A program made the translations under genes and the position numbers. The notes under the pieces are model-generated. The model was not told the origin of the DNA. It was given only the letters and a program-made list of their open reading frames with translations, and ran no database searches. A stretch of 64,000 nt of DNA from Allobosea sp. BK604. Its GTDB lineage: Bacteria > Pseudomonadota > Alphaproteobacteria > Rhizobiales > Beijerinckiaceae. The stretch covers positions 434,001-498,000 of the forward strand of contig NZ_SLZF01000001.1 in NCBI RefSeq assembly GCF_004341515.1, given 5' to 3'. How positions within the stretch are numbered: position 1 is the stretch's first letter; every line of letters begins with the position of its first letter. Positions 1 to 7,453 of the stretch are shown here, in pieces.

Positions 1-1682
1 AAATCGCAGCCCTTGTCGGCCTGCTGTATATGGGCAGCCGACATCTTGCCGTAGCCGCGGGCATAGTCGCGGTTCGGCGGTGACCACGTGGCCAGGCGCT
101 CGGCGATCTCCGCGTCCGTGAGATCAACCGAGATGCTGCGCGCCTCGACATCCACGGCGATGATGTCGCCGGTCTGCACGGCAGCGAGCGGGCCTTTGAC
201 ATAGGCCTCCGGCGCGACATGAAGCACGCAGGCACCGTAGCTGGTGCCGGACATGCGCGCGTCGGAGATGCGCAGCATGTCGCGCACGCCCTGCTTCAAT
301 AGCTTCTTCGGGATCGGCAGCATGCCCCATTCCGGCATGCCGGGACCACCGACCGGCCCGCAATTCTTCAGGACCATGATGTGGTCGGCGGTGACGTCGA
401 GACTCTGATCGTTCACGGCGCGCATCATCGCGTCGTAATCCTCGAAGACCAGCGCCGGGCCGCGATGCTTGAGCAGGCGAGGCTCGGCGGCGGACGGCTT
501 GATGACACAGCCATTGGGGGCAAGGTTGCCCTTCAACACCGCCAGTCCGTTCGCGGTCGAGACCGCCTTATCGAGCGGACGGATGACGTTGTCGTCATAG
601 ACCTGAGCGAGCGCGATCGTCTCCGAGATCGGCTTGCCGGTCACGGTCATGGCGTCGGTGTGGAGCTTGCTCTCGAGCTGCTTCAGCAGCGCCGGCAGGC
701 CACCGGCATAAAAGAAATCCTCCATCAGGAAATCCCCTGATGGACGCAGGTTGGCGATGACCGGAACCTTGCGCGAGAAGGCGTCGAAATCCTCGGGCGT
801 CAGCGGCACGCCGGCACGGCCCGCCATGGCGATGAGATGGATGATCGCGTTGGTCGAGCCTGCCACCGCCATATGGACGATGAGTGCGTTCTCGAAGCTC
901 TTTCGCGTCAGGATGCGGTCCGGAGTGAGGTCTTCCCAGACCATCTCGACGATGCGCTTGCCGGCGGCCGCAGCCATGCGCGGATGGGCGGCGTCGGCGG
1001 CGGGGATGGCGGAAGCGCCCGGCAAGGTGAGGCCGAGCACCTCGGCATGGCTCATCATCGTGGCGGCGGTACCCATCACCATGCAGGTGCCGTGCGAGCG
1101 CGCGATCCCGCTCTCCATGTCGCGCCACTGGTCGTCGGAGATGTTGCCCGCTTCCTTCTCGGCCCAGTACTTCCAGACATCGGCGCCGGACCCGAGCACT
1201 TTGCCGGCCCAGTTGCCGCGCAGCATCGGCCCGGCCGGCACGAAGATGAAGGGCAGGCCGGCGCTGCAGGCGCCCATGATCAGCGCCGGCGTGGACTTGT
1301 CGCAGCCGCCGAGCAGCACCACGCCGTCGAGCGGGTGGGAGCGGATCGATTCCTCCGTCTCCATCGCCAGGAAGTTGCGGTAGAGCATGGTCGTCGGCTT
1401 CTGGTACTGTTCCGAGGCCGACATCACCGGAATCTCGACCGGGAAGCCGCCGGCAGCCCAGACCGCGCGCTTCACCGCCTCGGCGCGGTCGCGCAGATGG
1501 GTGTGGCACGGGTTGATCTCGGACCAGGTATTGATGATCCCGATCACCGGCTTGCCCATGAACTCGTCATGGTTGAGGCCCATTTGCAGCGCCCGCGAGC
1601 GGTGACCAAAGGAGCGCAGATCGCTCGCGCCGAACCAGCGCTTCGAGCGCAGCGTATCGGGCGTCTTGCGGGGGTGGGTCAT
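1..1682 (-). CDS. IlvD/Edd-family dehydratase, L-arabinonate dehydratase type (C-terminus beyond window)
   Basis: Dehydrates a sugar acid (aldonate) to a 2-keto-3-deoxy acid in the cytoplasm, using an Fe-S cluster. Translation starts at the ATG read leftwards from 1682 (MTHPRKTPDTLRS...) and stays open to the window edge, giving 560 residues; the family is about 575-600, so only a short C-terminus is missing. Seen: NPCHTHL with Cys59, GGCDKSTPA with Cys127 and HGTCMVMGTA with Cys200. These three cysteines sit at the positions I recall for the [2Fe-2S] ligands of the Rhizobium L-arabinonate dehydratase, which favours a sugar-acid enzyme over the biosynthetic IlvD. The next gene on the same strand is a DHDPS-family lyase, as expected for a non-phosphorylative pentonate/hexonate pathway. 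The exact substrate is not readable from sequence. Confidence 0.93.
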   Translation of the reverse strand, partial: MTHPRKTPDTLRSKRWFGASDLRSFGHRSRALQMGLNHDEFMGKPVIGIINTWSEINPCHTHLRDRAEAVKRAVWAAGGFPVEIPVMSASEQYQKPTTMLYRNFLAMETEESIRSHPLDGVVLLGGCDKSTPALIMGACSAGLPFIFVPAGPMLRGNWAGKVLGSGADVWKYWAEKEAGNISDDQWRDMESGIARSHGTCMVMGTAATMMSHAEVLGLTLPGASAIPAADAAHPRMAAAAGKRIVEMVWEDLTPDRILTRKSFENALIVHMAVAGSTNAIIHLIAMAGRAGVPLTPEDFDAFSRKVPVIANLRPSGDFLMEDFFYAGGLPALLKQLESKLHTDAMTVTGKPISETIALAQVYDDNVIRPLDKAVSTANGLAVLKGNLAPNGCVIKPSAAEPRLLKHRGPALVFEDYDAMMRAVNDQSLDVTADHIMVLKNCGPVGGPGMPEWGMLPIPKKLLKQGVRDMLRISDARMSGTSYGACVLHVAPEAYVKGPLAAVQTGDIIAVDVEARSISVDLTDAEIAERLATWSPPNRDYARGYGKMSAAHIQQADKGCD

Positions 1683-1733
1683 GGGAGATTCCTCGAAGTC
1701 TTCGTGTTCTAATGTGCGCGCGGTCGGCGCCGC

Positions 1734-1819
1734 GTCATGGTCGGGCTTGGCCCGACCATCTCGGAAACAAGCTGGCTCGTCACGAGTTTCCCGGCTCTGC
1801 GCTCCGGCCGGGAATGACG
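1734..1819. repeat. dispersed intergenic repeat A, copy 1
   Basis: Starts GTCATGGTCGGGCTTGGCCC and ends CCGGCCGGGAATGACG. The two ends are roughly complementary and can fold into a long hairpin. Related sequences lie at 30490-30575 and 58712-58814. It fills the gap between the DHDPS-family gene and the dehydratase. A REP/MITE-like, non-coding element is the simplest reading. Confidence 0.6.
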
Positions 1820-1826
1820 GTTGCCG

Positions 1827-2744
1827 TCACTCCGCCGCGGCGCGCTGGGCGCTCCAGCCGGCCACGATCTTGCGCAGTTCCGCGCGCTCGGTCTCGTTGA
1901 GCTCGGGCAAGCCCGGCAGGCGGACCGGGCCGACCGGAGTGCCGAGCAGGCCGAGCGCTTCCTTGACCACGGTGACGTTGGCGCCGTTGCCATATTTCGT
2001 GCGCATGGTCTCGAAGCCGGCGATCTCGCTGACCAGGGAGCGGGCCCGGTCGTAATCATTATCCTCCAGCGCCTGCCAGATCGCCAGCGAGCGCTCGGGC
2101 GCGACATTGACGAGGCCCGAAGTGAAGCCGCGCGCGCCGAGCGCATGGAAGGGCGCAGCCCAGCCTTCGGCGAGCCCGCAGATCCAGTTGGCGCTGGTAC
2201 CCTCGGTGGCGCGCACGCATTCCGCCAGCAGCATGACATTGGTCGAGGCGAACTTGACGCCGGCGACATTGGCATGGGTTGCGACGCGGGTGAGGTCCTT
2301 CACGCCGATCGCATCCGAGCGGATATAGGCGACGAGCGGGATGTCGAGCGCTTCGGCGATGGCGATGATGTAGTCCGCCTGAGATTGCGGCGCCGCGAAC
2401 GGGTCGAGCGGGTGATGGACCATCACCGCGTCGCAGCCCGCCTTGGCGGCGAGCTTGCCGGTCGAGACCGCCTCGCGCAACGAGCGGCCGATGCCGGCGG
2501 TGACCAGCGCCTTGCCGCCGGCCGCCTCGGCGGCAACCGCATGGCTGCGCACGACCTCGTCGGTCGTCATCGGGTAGAACTCGCCGGTATTGCCGGCCGA
2601 GACGATATTGTGGATGCCGGCCTCGGCGATGCGCCGGACGATCCTGCCGGTGACGGCCCAATCGGCCTCGCCATCGGCGCCCCAGGCGGTGACATGCACA
2701 CCGGAGATACCGCGCAAAGCCTTGCGCACACGATCATTCGTCAT
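1827..2744 (-). CDS. dihydrodipicolinate synthase (DHDPS/NAL) family lyase or dehydratase
   Basis: A class I (Schiff-base) TIM-barrel enzyme acting on 2-keto acids. In this setting it probably dehydrates or cleaves the 2-keto-3-deoxy sugar acid made by the neighbouring dehydratase. I chose the ATG at 2744 (MTNDRVRKALRG) because GGAGGG lies just upstream; a longer frame to 2786 has no good site. That gives 305 residues, normal for the family. Visible motifs are SAGNTGEFYPMT near residue 50, the tyrosine of LVAYIRSDA, and the catalytic lysine K164 in AGVKFAS. Its start overlaps the end of the GntR gene by 11 bp, so the two are probably cotranscribed and coupled. KdgD-like or AraD-like (2-keto-3-deoxy-L-arabinonate dehydratase) roles are both possible. 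Confidence 0.88.
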   Translation of the reverse strand: MTNDRVRKALRGISGVHVTAWGADGEADWAVTGRIVRRIAEAGIHNIVSAGNTGEFYPMTTDEVVRSHAVAAEAAGGKALVTAGIGRSLREAVSTGKLAAKAGCDAVMVHHPLDPFAAPQSQADYIIAIAEALDIPLVAYIRSDAIGVKDLTRVATHANVAGVKFASTNVMLLAECVRATEGTSANWICGLAEGWAAPFHALGARGFTSGLVNVAPERSLAIWQALEDNDYDRARSLVSEIAGFETMRTKYGNGANVTVVKEALGLLGTPVGPVRLPGLPELNETERAELRKIVAGWSAQRAAAE

Positions 2745-3441
2745 AGGCCAAACCCTCCGCTTCCGCGCCGAACACCTGTCGCACATGGCTCTTGGCCGAG
2801 CGCACGATGTGGCTTCTCATCCTTTGCTCGGCCAGCGCCGGATCATGCGCCGACAAAGCCGCGAATATGCCCTGGTGCTCCAGGAAGCCCTGGCGTCGCT
2901 CGGTCGTAACGGCGAGCAGCGCGATGCGCTGGGCGTGGTCGTACATGCGTTGCCCGTCGAGCCGCCGCTCCAGATAGGCGCAGCCGGAAATCCGGTGGAT
3001 CATGCCGTGATAGGCCTCGTTCAGGTTGACGAGGTCCTCGAGCGCGCTGTGATCGGTCGCGTGCTCCATCTCGTCGATGAGACGCGCCATCTCGGCGATC
3101 TCGCCGTCGTTGATGCGGTTGGCGGCGATATGGGTCATGACGCTTTCGAGCGCGGCGCGGCCGAGCGCCATTTCCAGTGCCTGCCTGGCCGAGAACTCGA
3201 CGAAGACGCCGCGGCGCGCCTCGGTGCGCACCAGCCCCTCGCTCTCCAGCTTGCGGATCGCATCCTTGACCGGCGTCGTGCTGACGCCGAGCATCTCGGC
3301 GAGCTGGCGCTCGTTCAGCCGCTCGCCATTGCGGAAATTGCCGGCGACGATGGCCCGGCGCAGGCGCTCATGCACATGCTCGCGCAGCGAGCGCAGCAAA
3401 TGAGGAGCGACGGGTTCGATCGTGTTCGGGTCGAGCATCAT
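2734..3441 (-). CDS. GntR-family transcriptional regulator, FCD/FadR subfamily
   Basis: A 235-residue DNA-binding repressor or activator. The winged HTH covers about residues 15-85, with RLNERQLAEMLGVSTTPVKDAIRKLESEGLV typical of GntR. The all-helical FCD effector domain covers about 90-225, with metal/ligand-type histidines in NEAYHGMIH and MRSHIVRSAKSH. It is divergent from a TctC-type binding-protein gene and heads the minus-strand unit GntR, DHDPS-like lyase, IlvD-type dehydratase. It therefore probably controls both directions in response to a sugar-acid intermediate. Two ATGs (3441 and 3438) are adjacent; the choice makes no difference. A 12-bp palindrome at 3536-3547 in the divergent gap is a candidate operator. 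Confidence 0.92.
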   Translation of the reverse strand: MMLDPNTIEPVAPHLLRSLREHVHERLRRAIVAGNFRNGERLNERQLAEMLGVSTTPVKDAIRKLESEGLVRTEARRGVFVEFSARQALEMALGRAALESVMTHIAANRINDGEIAEMARLIDEMEHATDHSALEDLVNLNEAYHGMIHRISGCAYLERRLDGQRMYDHAQRIALLAVTTERRQGFLEHQGIFAALSAHDPALAEQRMRSHIVRSAKSHVRQVFGAEAEGLAYDE

Positions 3442-3535
3442 GGTTCCAGCAGGCTGGCCCGCCCGATCGGAATCCCCGCCCGAGCAACACCTCCTGCATC
3501 GCCAGCAAACACCAAAACATCAAGCCGAGGCAAGC

Positions 3536-3547
3536 CTGAAATTTCAG
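3536..3547. promoter_or_regulatory. candidate operator of the GntR regulator at 2734-3441
   Basis: CTGAAATTTCAG is a perfect 12-bp palindrome in an AT-rich pocket of the divergent GntR/TctC promoter region. A pseudo-palindrome, GATTTCAAATC, overlaps its right side. Position and symmetry suit a dimeric GntR regulator. This is inference from layout only. Confidence 0.4.
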
Positions 3548-3650
3548 ATTTCAAATCCAAAAGCCTGTGCTATGTCGTCACTCCAAGAGGCCCCGGGGAG
3601 GGCCGTTCCGGCAGCGCACCGCGCCGCCGGTCAATCTGAGGGAGGACAAT

Positions 3651-4628
3651 GTGAGCCACTTGACCCGACGCGCCGTGCTTGCCGGCGGCGCCAGCCTTCT
3701 CGCCGCTCCGGCGGTGCTCGCCCAGCCGGCCTATCCGACTGCCAAGGTCGTCACCATCGTGGTGCCTTTCGCCGCGGGCGGCACGACCGACCTGCTCGGC
3801 CGCATCCTGGCGGAGCGGCTGGCGGCGCGCATGGGCGGCAAGTTCATCGTCGAGAATCGCGTCGGCGCGGGCGGCAATACCGGCGCGGCCACGGTCGCGC
3901 GGGCCGAGCCCGATGGCTACACGCTGACCATGGGCACGGTCTCGAGCCACGCCATCAATCCCGGCGTCTACGCCAAGATGCCCTATGACCATATCAAGGA
4001 CTTCGCGCCGATCTCGCAGGTGGCGAGCGTGCCGAACCTGCTGATGGTCAATGTCGACCTGCCGGCCAAGACGGTGCCGGAGCTGATCGAGCTGCTCAAG
4101 AAGAACCCGGGCAAATACTCGTTCGGCTCCTCGGGCGCCGGCACCTCGACGCATATGGCGGCCGAACTGTTCAAGGTCGAGACCGGGACCGATATGGTCC
4201 ACGTCCCCTACCGCTCAAGCGGACAGGTGACGCAGGACCTGCTCTCCGGCCAGATCCAGCTGACTTTCGACAACATCACCATCGCCTGGCCGCATGTCGA
4301 GGCCGGCAAGATCCGGGCGCTGGCGACGGCGACGCCGAAGCGGCTCGAGGTCGCCAAGGACATGCCGGCCTTGTCCGAGTTCATCCCCGGCTATGATGCG
4401 AGCTCCTGGCACGGTTTCTTCGCGCCGTCGGGCGTGCCGAAGGATATCGTGGCCCGGCTTTCGACCGAGACGCAGGCCATCATGCGCGAGCAGGCTGTGA
4501 TCGACCAGCTCAAGAAGCTCGGCGTCGACCCGGTCGGCTCGACCAGCGAAGAGTTCACGGCGCATATCGCCAACGAGACCAAGCGCTGGGCCGCGGTCGC
4601 GCAGAAGGCCAACGTGAAGATCGAGTGA
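3651..4628 (+). CDS. tripartite tricarboxylate transporter (TctC/Bug family) periplasmic binding protein
   Basis: An extracytoplasmic solute-binding protein, usually for carboxylates. I chose the GTG start at 3651 because GGGAGGA lies 5 bp upstream; the frame is open further left but has no signal. That gives 325 residues, the normal Bug length. The N-terminus reads LTRRAVLAGGASLLAAPAVLA-QP, a signal peptide with a twin-arginine-like RR and a likely cut after VLA. Mature hallmarks are VTIVVPFAAGGTTDLLGR, VENRVGAGGNTGA and VHVPYRSSGQ. No tctA/tctB membrane gene is adjacent, so it must work with a transporter elsewhere or act as a sensor. It is divergent from the FCD-GntR gene that probably regulates it. 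Confidence 0.92.
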   Translation: MSHLTRRAVLAGGASLLAAPAVLAQPAYPTAKVVTIVVPFAAGGTTDLLGRILAERLAARMGGKFIVENRVGAGGNTGAATVARAEPDGYTLTMGTVSSHAINPGVYAKMPYDHIKDFAPISQVASVPNLLMVNVDLPAKTVPELIELLKKNPGKYSFGSSGAGTSTHMAAELFKVETGTDMVHVPYRSSGQVTQDLLSGQIQLTFDNITIAWPHVEAGKIRALATATPKRLEVAKDMPALSEFIPGYDASSWHGFFAPSGVPKDIVARLSTETQAIMREQAVIDQLKKLGVDPVGSTSEEFTAHIANETKRWAAVAQKANVKIE

Positions 4629-4655
4629 GCGCACGACGAGACCCGTTTCCTGCGC

Positions 4656-4761
4656 CGTCATCCCGGCCGTAGCGAAGCGGAGCGCCGGGATCCATCGTAT
4701 GGCTCTCCGCTCTATGATGGATCCCGGAACGGCGCGGCTGCGCCGCTTGTCCGGGATGACG
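4656..4761. repeat. long hairpin-forming intergenic repeat B
   Basis: Begins CGTCATCCCGG and ends CCGGGATGACG, with an inner inverted pair GGGATCCATC / GATGGATCCC. The whole element can fold back on itself. It occupies most of the 186-bp gap between the Bug gene and the RraA gene and resembles REP-like elements common in Hyphomicrobiales. No coding potential was seen. Confidence 0.6.
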
Positions 4762-4814
4762 CGTTCCGAAATAGCGCGGCGTGACGATGCGAGCCGTATG
4801 GAGATGAAGAGCCT

Positions 4815-5528
4815 ATGACCGCCCTGACCCCCGAGAACCGCGAGAAGCTCAAGCGCGTCTCAACGGCGACATTGACCACCGCCCTGTTCAAGCGCGGCTT
4901 CCGCAACGCCTTCATCCAGGATGTCAGGCCGGTCGGAGCGAACGCTCCGCGCATGGTCGGCGAGGCCTATACGCTGCGCTACATCCCGGCGCGCGAGGAT
5001 CTCGACCATCTCGGCGTCTTCGCCGACGTGGAGCATCCGCAGCGCAAGGGCGTCGAGGATTGCCCGCCTGGCCATGTCATGGTGATCGACAGCCGCAAGG
5101 ACCCGCGCGCGGCTTCGGCAGGCGCGATATTGGTGACGCGGCTGATGCAGCGCGGCGTCGCCGGCATCGTCACCGATGGCGGCTTCCGCGATTCGCCGGA
5201 TATCGGCGCCCTGCCCTTCCCGTCCTATCACAATCGCCCGAGCGCCCCGACCAACCTGATCCGGCATCACGCTGTTGATCTCAACCTGCCGATCGCCTGC
5301 GGCGATGTCGCGGTCTATCCCGGCGACATCATCGTCGGCGACGGTGAAGGCGTCTGCGTCGTCCCTGCCCACCTCGCCAACGAGGTCGCGGAAGAGGCCT
5401 ATGAGCAGACCGCCTACGAGGATTATGTCGAGGAGCGCGTGCGCGCCGGCGACTCGATCTTCGGCCTCTATCCCGCCAACGAGGCGACCAAGGCTGCCTT
5501 TGCCGCCTGGCGGCCGAACTGGAAGTAA
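4815..5528 (+). CDS. RraA-family protein (HMG/CHA aldolase or demethylmenaquinone methyltransferase-like fold)
   Basis: A 237-residue cytoplasmic protein of the RraA/class II pyruvate-aldolase fold. The diagnostic stretch GIVTDGGFRDSPDI (about residues 117-130) matches the family GxxxDGxxRD motif, whose Arg-Asp pair binds substrate and metal in 4-hydroxy-4-methyl-2-oxoglutarate aldolases. PIACGDVAVYPGDIIVGDGEGV is the typical C-terminal active-site region. In catabolic clusters such proteins usually act as aldolases or decarboxylases rather than as RNase E regulators, and the sugar-acid neighbours fit that role. It follows the Bug gene on the same strand and is closed by a hairpin shared with the convergent enolase-superfamily gene. 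Confidence 0.87.
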   Translation: MTALTPENREKLKRVSTATLTTALFKRGFRNAFIQDVRPVGANAPRMVGEAYTLRYIPAREDLDHLGVFADVEHPQRKGVEDCPPGHVMVIDSRKDPRAASAGAILVTRLMQRGVAGIVTDGGFRDSPDIGALPFPSYHNRPSAPTNLIRHHAVDLNLPIACGDVAVYPGDIIVGDGEGVCVVPAHLANEVAEEAYEQTAYEDYVEERVRAGDSIFGLYPANEATKAAFAAWRPNWK

Positions 5529-5549
5529 AGCGGTAGCCCGCTCGGGATA

Positions 5550-5570
5550 CCACAGCCCCCGGGGCTGTGG
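5550..5570. terminator. bidirectional hairpin between convergent genes
   Basis: CCACAGCCC...GGGCTGTGG forms a strong GC stem between the RraA gene (+) and the enolase-superfamily gene (-), four bases before the latter's stop. There is no long T run, so termination strength is uncertain. Confidence 0.55.
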
Positions 5571-5573
5571 CTT

Positions 5574-6722
5574 CTAGGCCGCCGCGAAGACCGGGATCGT
5601 CAGGTCGACGCAAAGCAGCGCGGCGAGGCGGGCATCGTCCAGCGCGACGCCCAGCCCCGAACCGCCCGGCACGGCCGAGCGGCCGCCGGCCACGTCAGGC
5701 AGGGCTGGCGTGGCCAACTCCCAGAACAACGGCGTCTCGTCGAGCTGCATTTCCAGCATGGTGAAGCCGGGCAGCGCCGCGCAGACCTGCAGGCTCGCGG
5801 CATGGCAGATCGGCCCGGTCGGATTGTGAGGTGAGACTTCGACGCCGAGCGCCTGCAGCGCCTCGGCCGTCCGTAGCATCTCGTCGACACCGCCAACATA
5901 TTTCATGTCCGGCATCATCACGTCATAGGCACCAGCCCGCGCGAAGGCGAGGAAGGCCTCGGCCCCGACAAATTCCTCCAATCCCGCGAGGCGCGTACCG
6001 CGCGCATTCAGGCGCGAGCGCAGGGCGCGCAGCGCCGGCATCGTGTCCTGGTTCTCGAGGATCGGGCATTCCAGCCAGTGCAGGCCGAAAGGTGCGACGG
6101 CCTCGACCAGCTCGCTCGCCATGGCCTCGTCGAAGCGCCAATGGCAATCGACCATCAGCCGGCGCTGCGGGCCGATCGCCTCCCGCGTCGCTGCGATGCG
6201 CGCAAGTCCCGCCTGCATCGCGGCCCTGCCCTCGCCCGCAGCGCAGCGCTCGCGCGTGACCTCGTCGAACGGGGCGATCTTGAAGGCTTCGAAACCACGC
6301 GCGACGGCATGTGCCGCACTGGCGGCAAAGCCCTCGGGCGAGCGATCGGCCGTGCGGCGATTGATATTGGCGTAGAGTGGGATCGCGGCAGCGCCGTTGC
6401 CGCCAAGCATGACAGCGAGAGTCGTGCCGGCCCGCCTGGCGGCGGCGTCCTGGCAGGCGACGTCGAAGGCAGTGCGCAGCGCCGCGACGGGCAGCGCCAG
6501 GCCGGCAAGCGGCTCGTCACCGACGCCGCGTTCGATCCAGCGCGGCAGATGCTGCGTGGCGACGTCGATCAGCGCCCGTTCGCGACCATTGAGACTCGCT
6601 TCGCCGATACCCTCGATGCCGGACGCGTAGCCGACACGCAGAAAGGCCCAGACCGTCTTGGGGCTGATCCTGGCGAGTTGCAGCCGGACGCGGAGGATCG
6701 GATCGTCTGCGCTGATCGTCAT
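5574..6722 (-). CDS. mandelate racemase/muconate lactonizing enzyme (enolase superfamily) protein
   Basis: An Mg-dependent enzyme that abstracts the alpha-proton of a carboxylate, probably a sugar-acid dehydratase, racemase or cycloisomerase. The ATG at 6722 (MTISADDPILRVR) is chosen because it overlaps the upstream GntR stop as ATGA; upstream extension has no signal. Length is 382 residues. Seen: the barrel lysine region FEAFKIAPFDE, the metal ligand LMVDCHWRFDE, HWLECPIL, GLEEF, VMMPDMKYVGG and VSPHNPTGPI. The second Lys of a canonical KxK is not obvious (K-I-A), so the chemistry may differ from mandelate racemase. It is translationally coupled to the GntR gene before it. Confidence 0.87.
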   Translation of the reverse strand: MTISADDPILRVRLQLARISPKTVWAFLRVGYASGIEGIGEASLNGRERALIDVATQHLPRWIERGVGDEPLAGLALPVAALRTAFDVACQDAAARRAGTTLAVMLGGNGAAAIPLYANINRRTADRSPEGFAASAAHAVARGFEAFKIAPFDEVTRERCAAGEGRAAMQAGLARIAATREAIGPQRRLMVDCHWRFDEAMASELVEAVAPFGLHWLECPILENQDTMPALRALRSRLNARGTRLAGLEEFVGAEAFLAFARAGAYDVMMPDMKYVGGVDEMLRTAEALQALGVEVSPHNPTGPICHAASLQVCAALPGFTMLEMQLDETPLFWELATPALPDVAGGRSAVPGGSGLGVALDDARLAALLCVDLTIPVFAAA

Positions 6723-7375
6723 GCTTGCGCTTTCGTTGCGAGGGCCATTTGCGCGATCAGGTCCTGCCGCGTCTTGGTGACATGGGCCGCCGTCAGGGCG
6801 CCGCACGCCTCGGCATCGTGCTGGCGCAGGGCGCGGATGATGTGGTCGTGGTCGCTGGCAACGCCGCCAAGCCGTTCCGGCCGATAGCCGAAGCGCGACC
6901 AGAGCGCGGCCAGCAGCAACCAGTGCCGGTCGAGCACCGAGAGCGCCTCGGCATTGCCCGGGATTTCGTAGATGCGGCGATGGAAGCGCTGGTTGGTCTC
7001 GACGGCCTCGCCGAAGCGGCCCTCGTCGGCCAGCGCCAGGCGCTCGCGTTCGAGCGTCTCGATCTCGGCGAGATCCGCTTCGGCAATAGTCGCGACAGCC
7101 TCGCGCGCCAGCGTCACCTCCAGCGCAATGCGCACGCTGAAGAGATGCGCGACATGACGCTCGTCGATCGTCACGACGCGTGCGCCCTTGTTCGCCTCAG
7201 TGACCACCAGCCCCTCGCCGGCAAGGCTCCTCAGCGCCTCGCGGATCGGCATGTGGCTGGCGCCATAGCGGCTCGCCAGTTCGTCGATGCGCAAGCGCGC
7301 GCCGAAGGCGAGCGCGCCGGAGATGATCTCTCCCCGAATCTGGTCCTTGACGGTGTCAGCGCGGATTCGCCTCAT
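6719..7375 (-). CDS. GntR-family transcriptional regulator, FCD subfamily
   Basis: A regulator of about 218 residues. The HTH (about 5-70) reads RIDELASRYGASHMPIREALRSLAGEGLV, and an FCD helical domain follows (SVRIALEVTLARE, NQRFHRRIYEIPG, SDHDHIIRALRQHD). I prefer the ATG at 7375; a TTG at 7387 in the same frame is an alternative. It is divergent from a second TctC/Bug gene and coupled (ATGA) to the enolase-superfamily gene. Two direct copies of TGATTTGATCA in the 78-bp divergent gap are candidate operators. The organisation repeats that of 2734-4628: GntR plus enzyme on one strand, orphan Bug protein on the other. Confidence 0.91.
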   Translation of the reverse strand: MRRIRADTVKDQIRGEIISGALAFGARLRIDELASRYGASHMPIREALRSLAGEGLVVTEANKGARVVTIDERHVAHLFSVRIALEVTLAREAVATIAEADLAEIETLERERLALADEGRFGEAVETNQRFHRRIYEIPGNAEALSVLDRHWLLLAALWSRFGYRPERLGGVASDHDHIIRALRQHDAEACGALTAAHVTKTRQDLIAQMALATKAQA

Positions 7376-7388
7376 TGATTTGATCAAA
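7376..7388 (+). promoter_or_regulatory. candidate GntR operator, proximal copy
   Basis: TGATTTGATCAAA contains the perfect palindrome TTTGATCAAA (7379-7388). It abuts the preferred GntR start codon, so binding would block translation-initiation and promoter sequences of the regulator itself. It pairs with the copy at 7428-7440. Confidence 0.5.
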
Positions 7389-7427
7389 GACCTACTATAA
7401 TGACTGGTGTCAACGAAAAATATTCTC

Positions 7428-7440
7428 TGATTTGATCATA
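7428..7440 (+). promoter_or_regulatory. candidate GntR operator, distal copy
   Basis: TGATTTGATCATA shares its first 11 bases exactly with the copy at 7376. It lies 52 bp away, about five helical turns, so both copies face the same side of DNA. It ends just before the GGGAG ribosome-binding site of the Bug gene at 7454. Confidence 0.5.
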
Positions 7441-7453
7441 TGGGAGAATAAGC

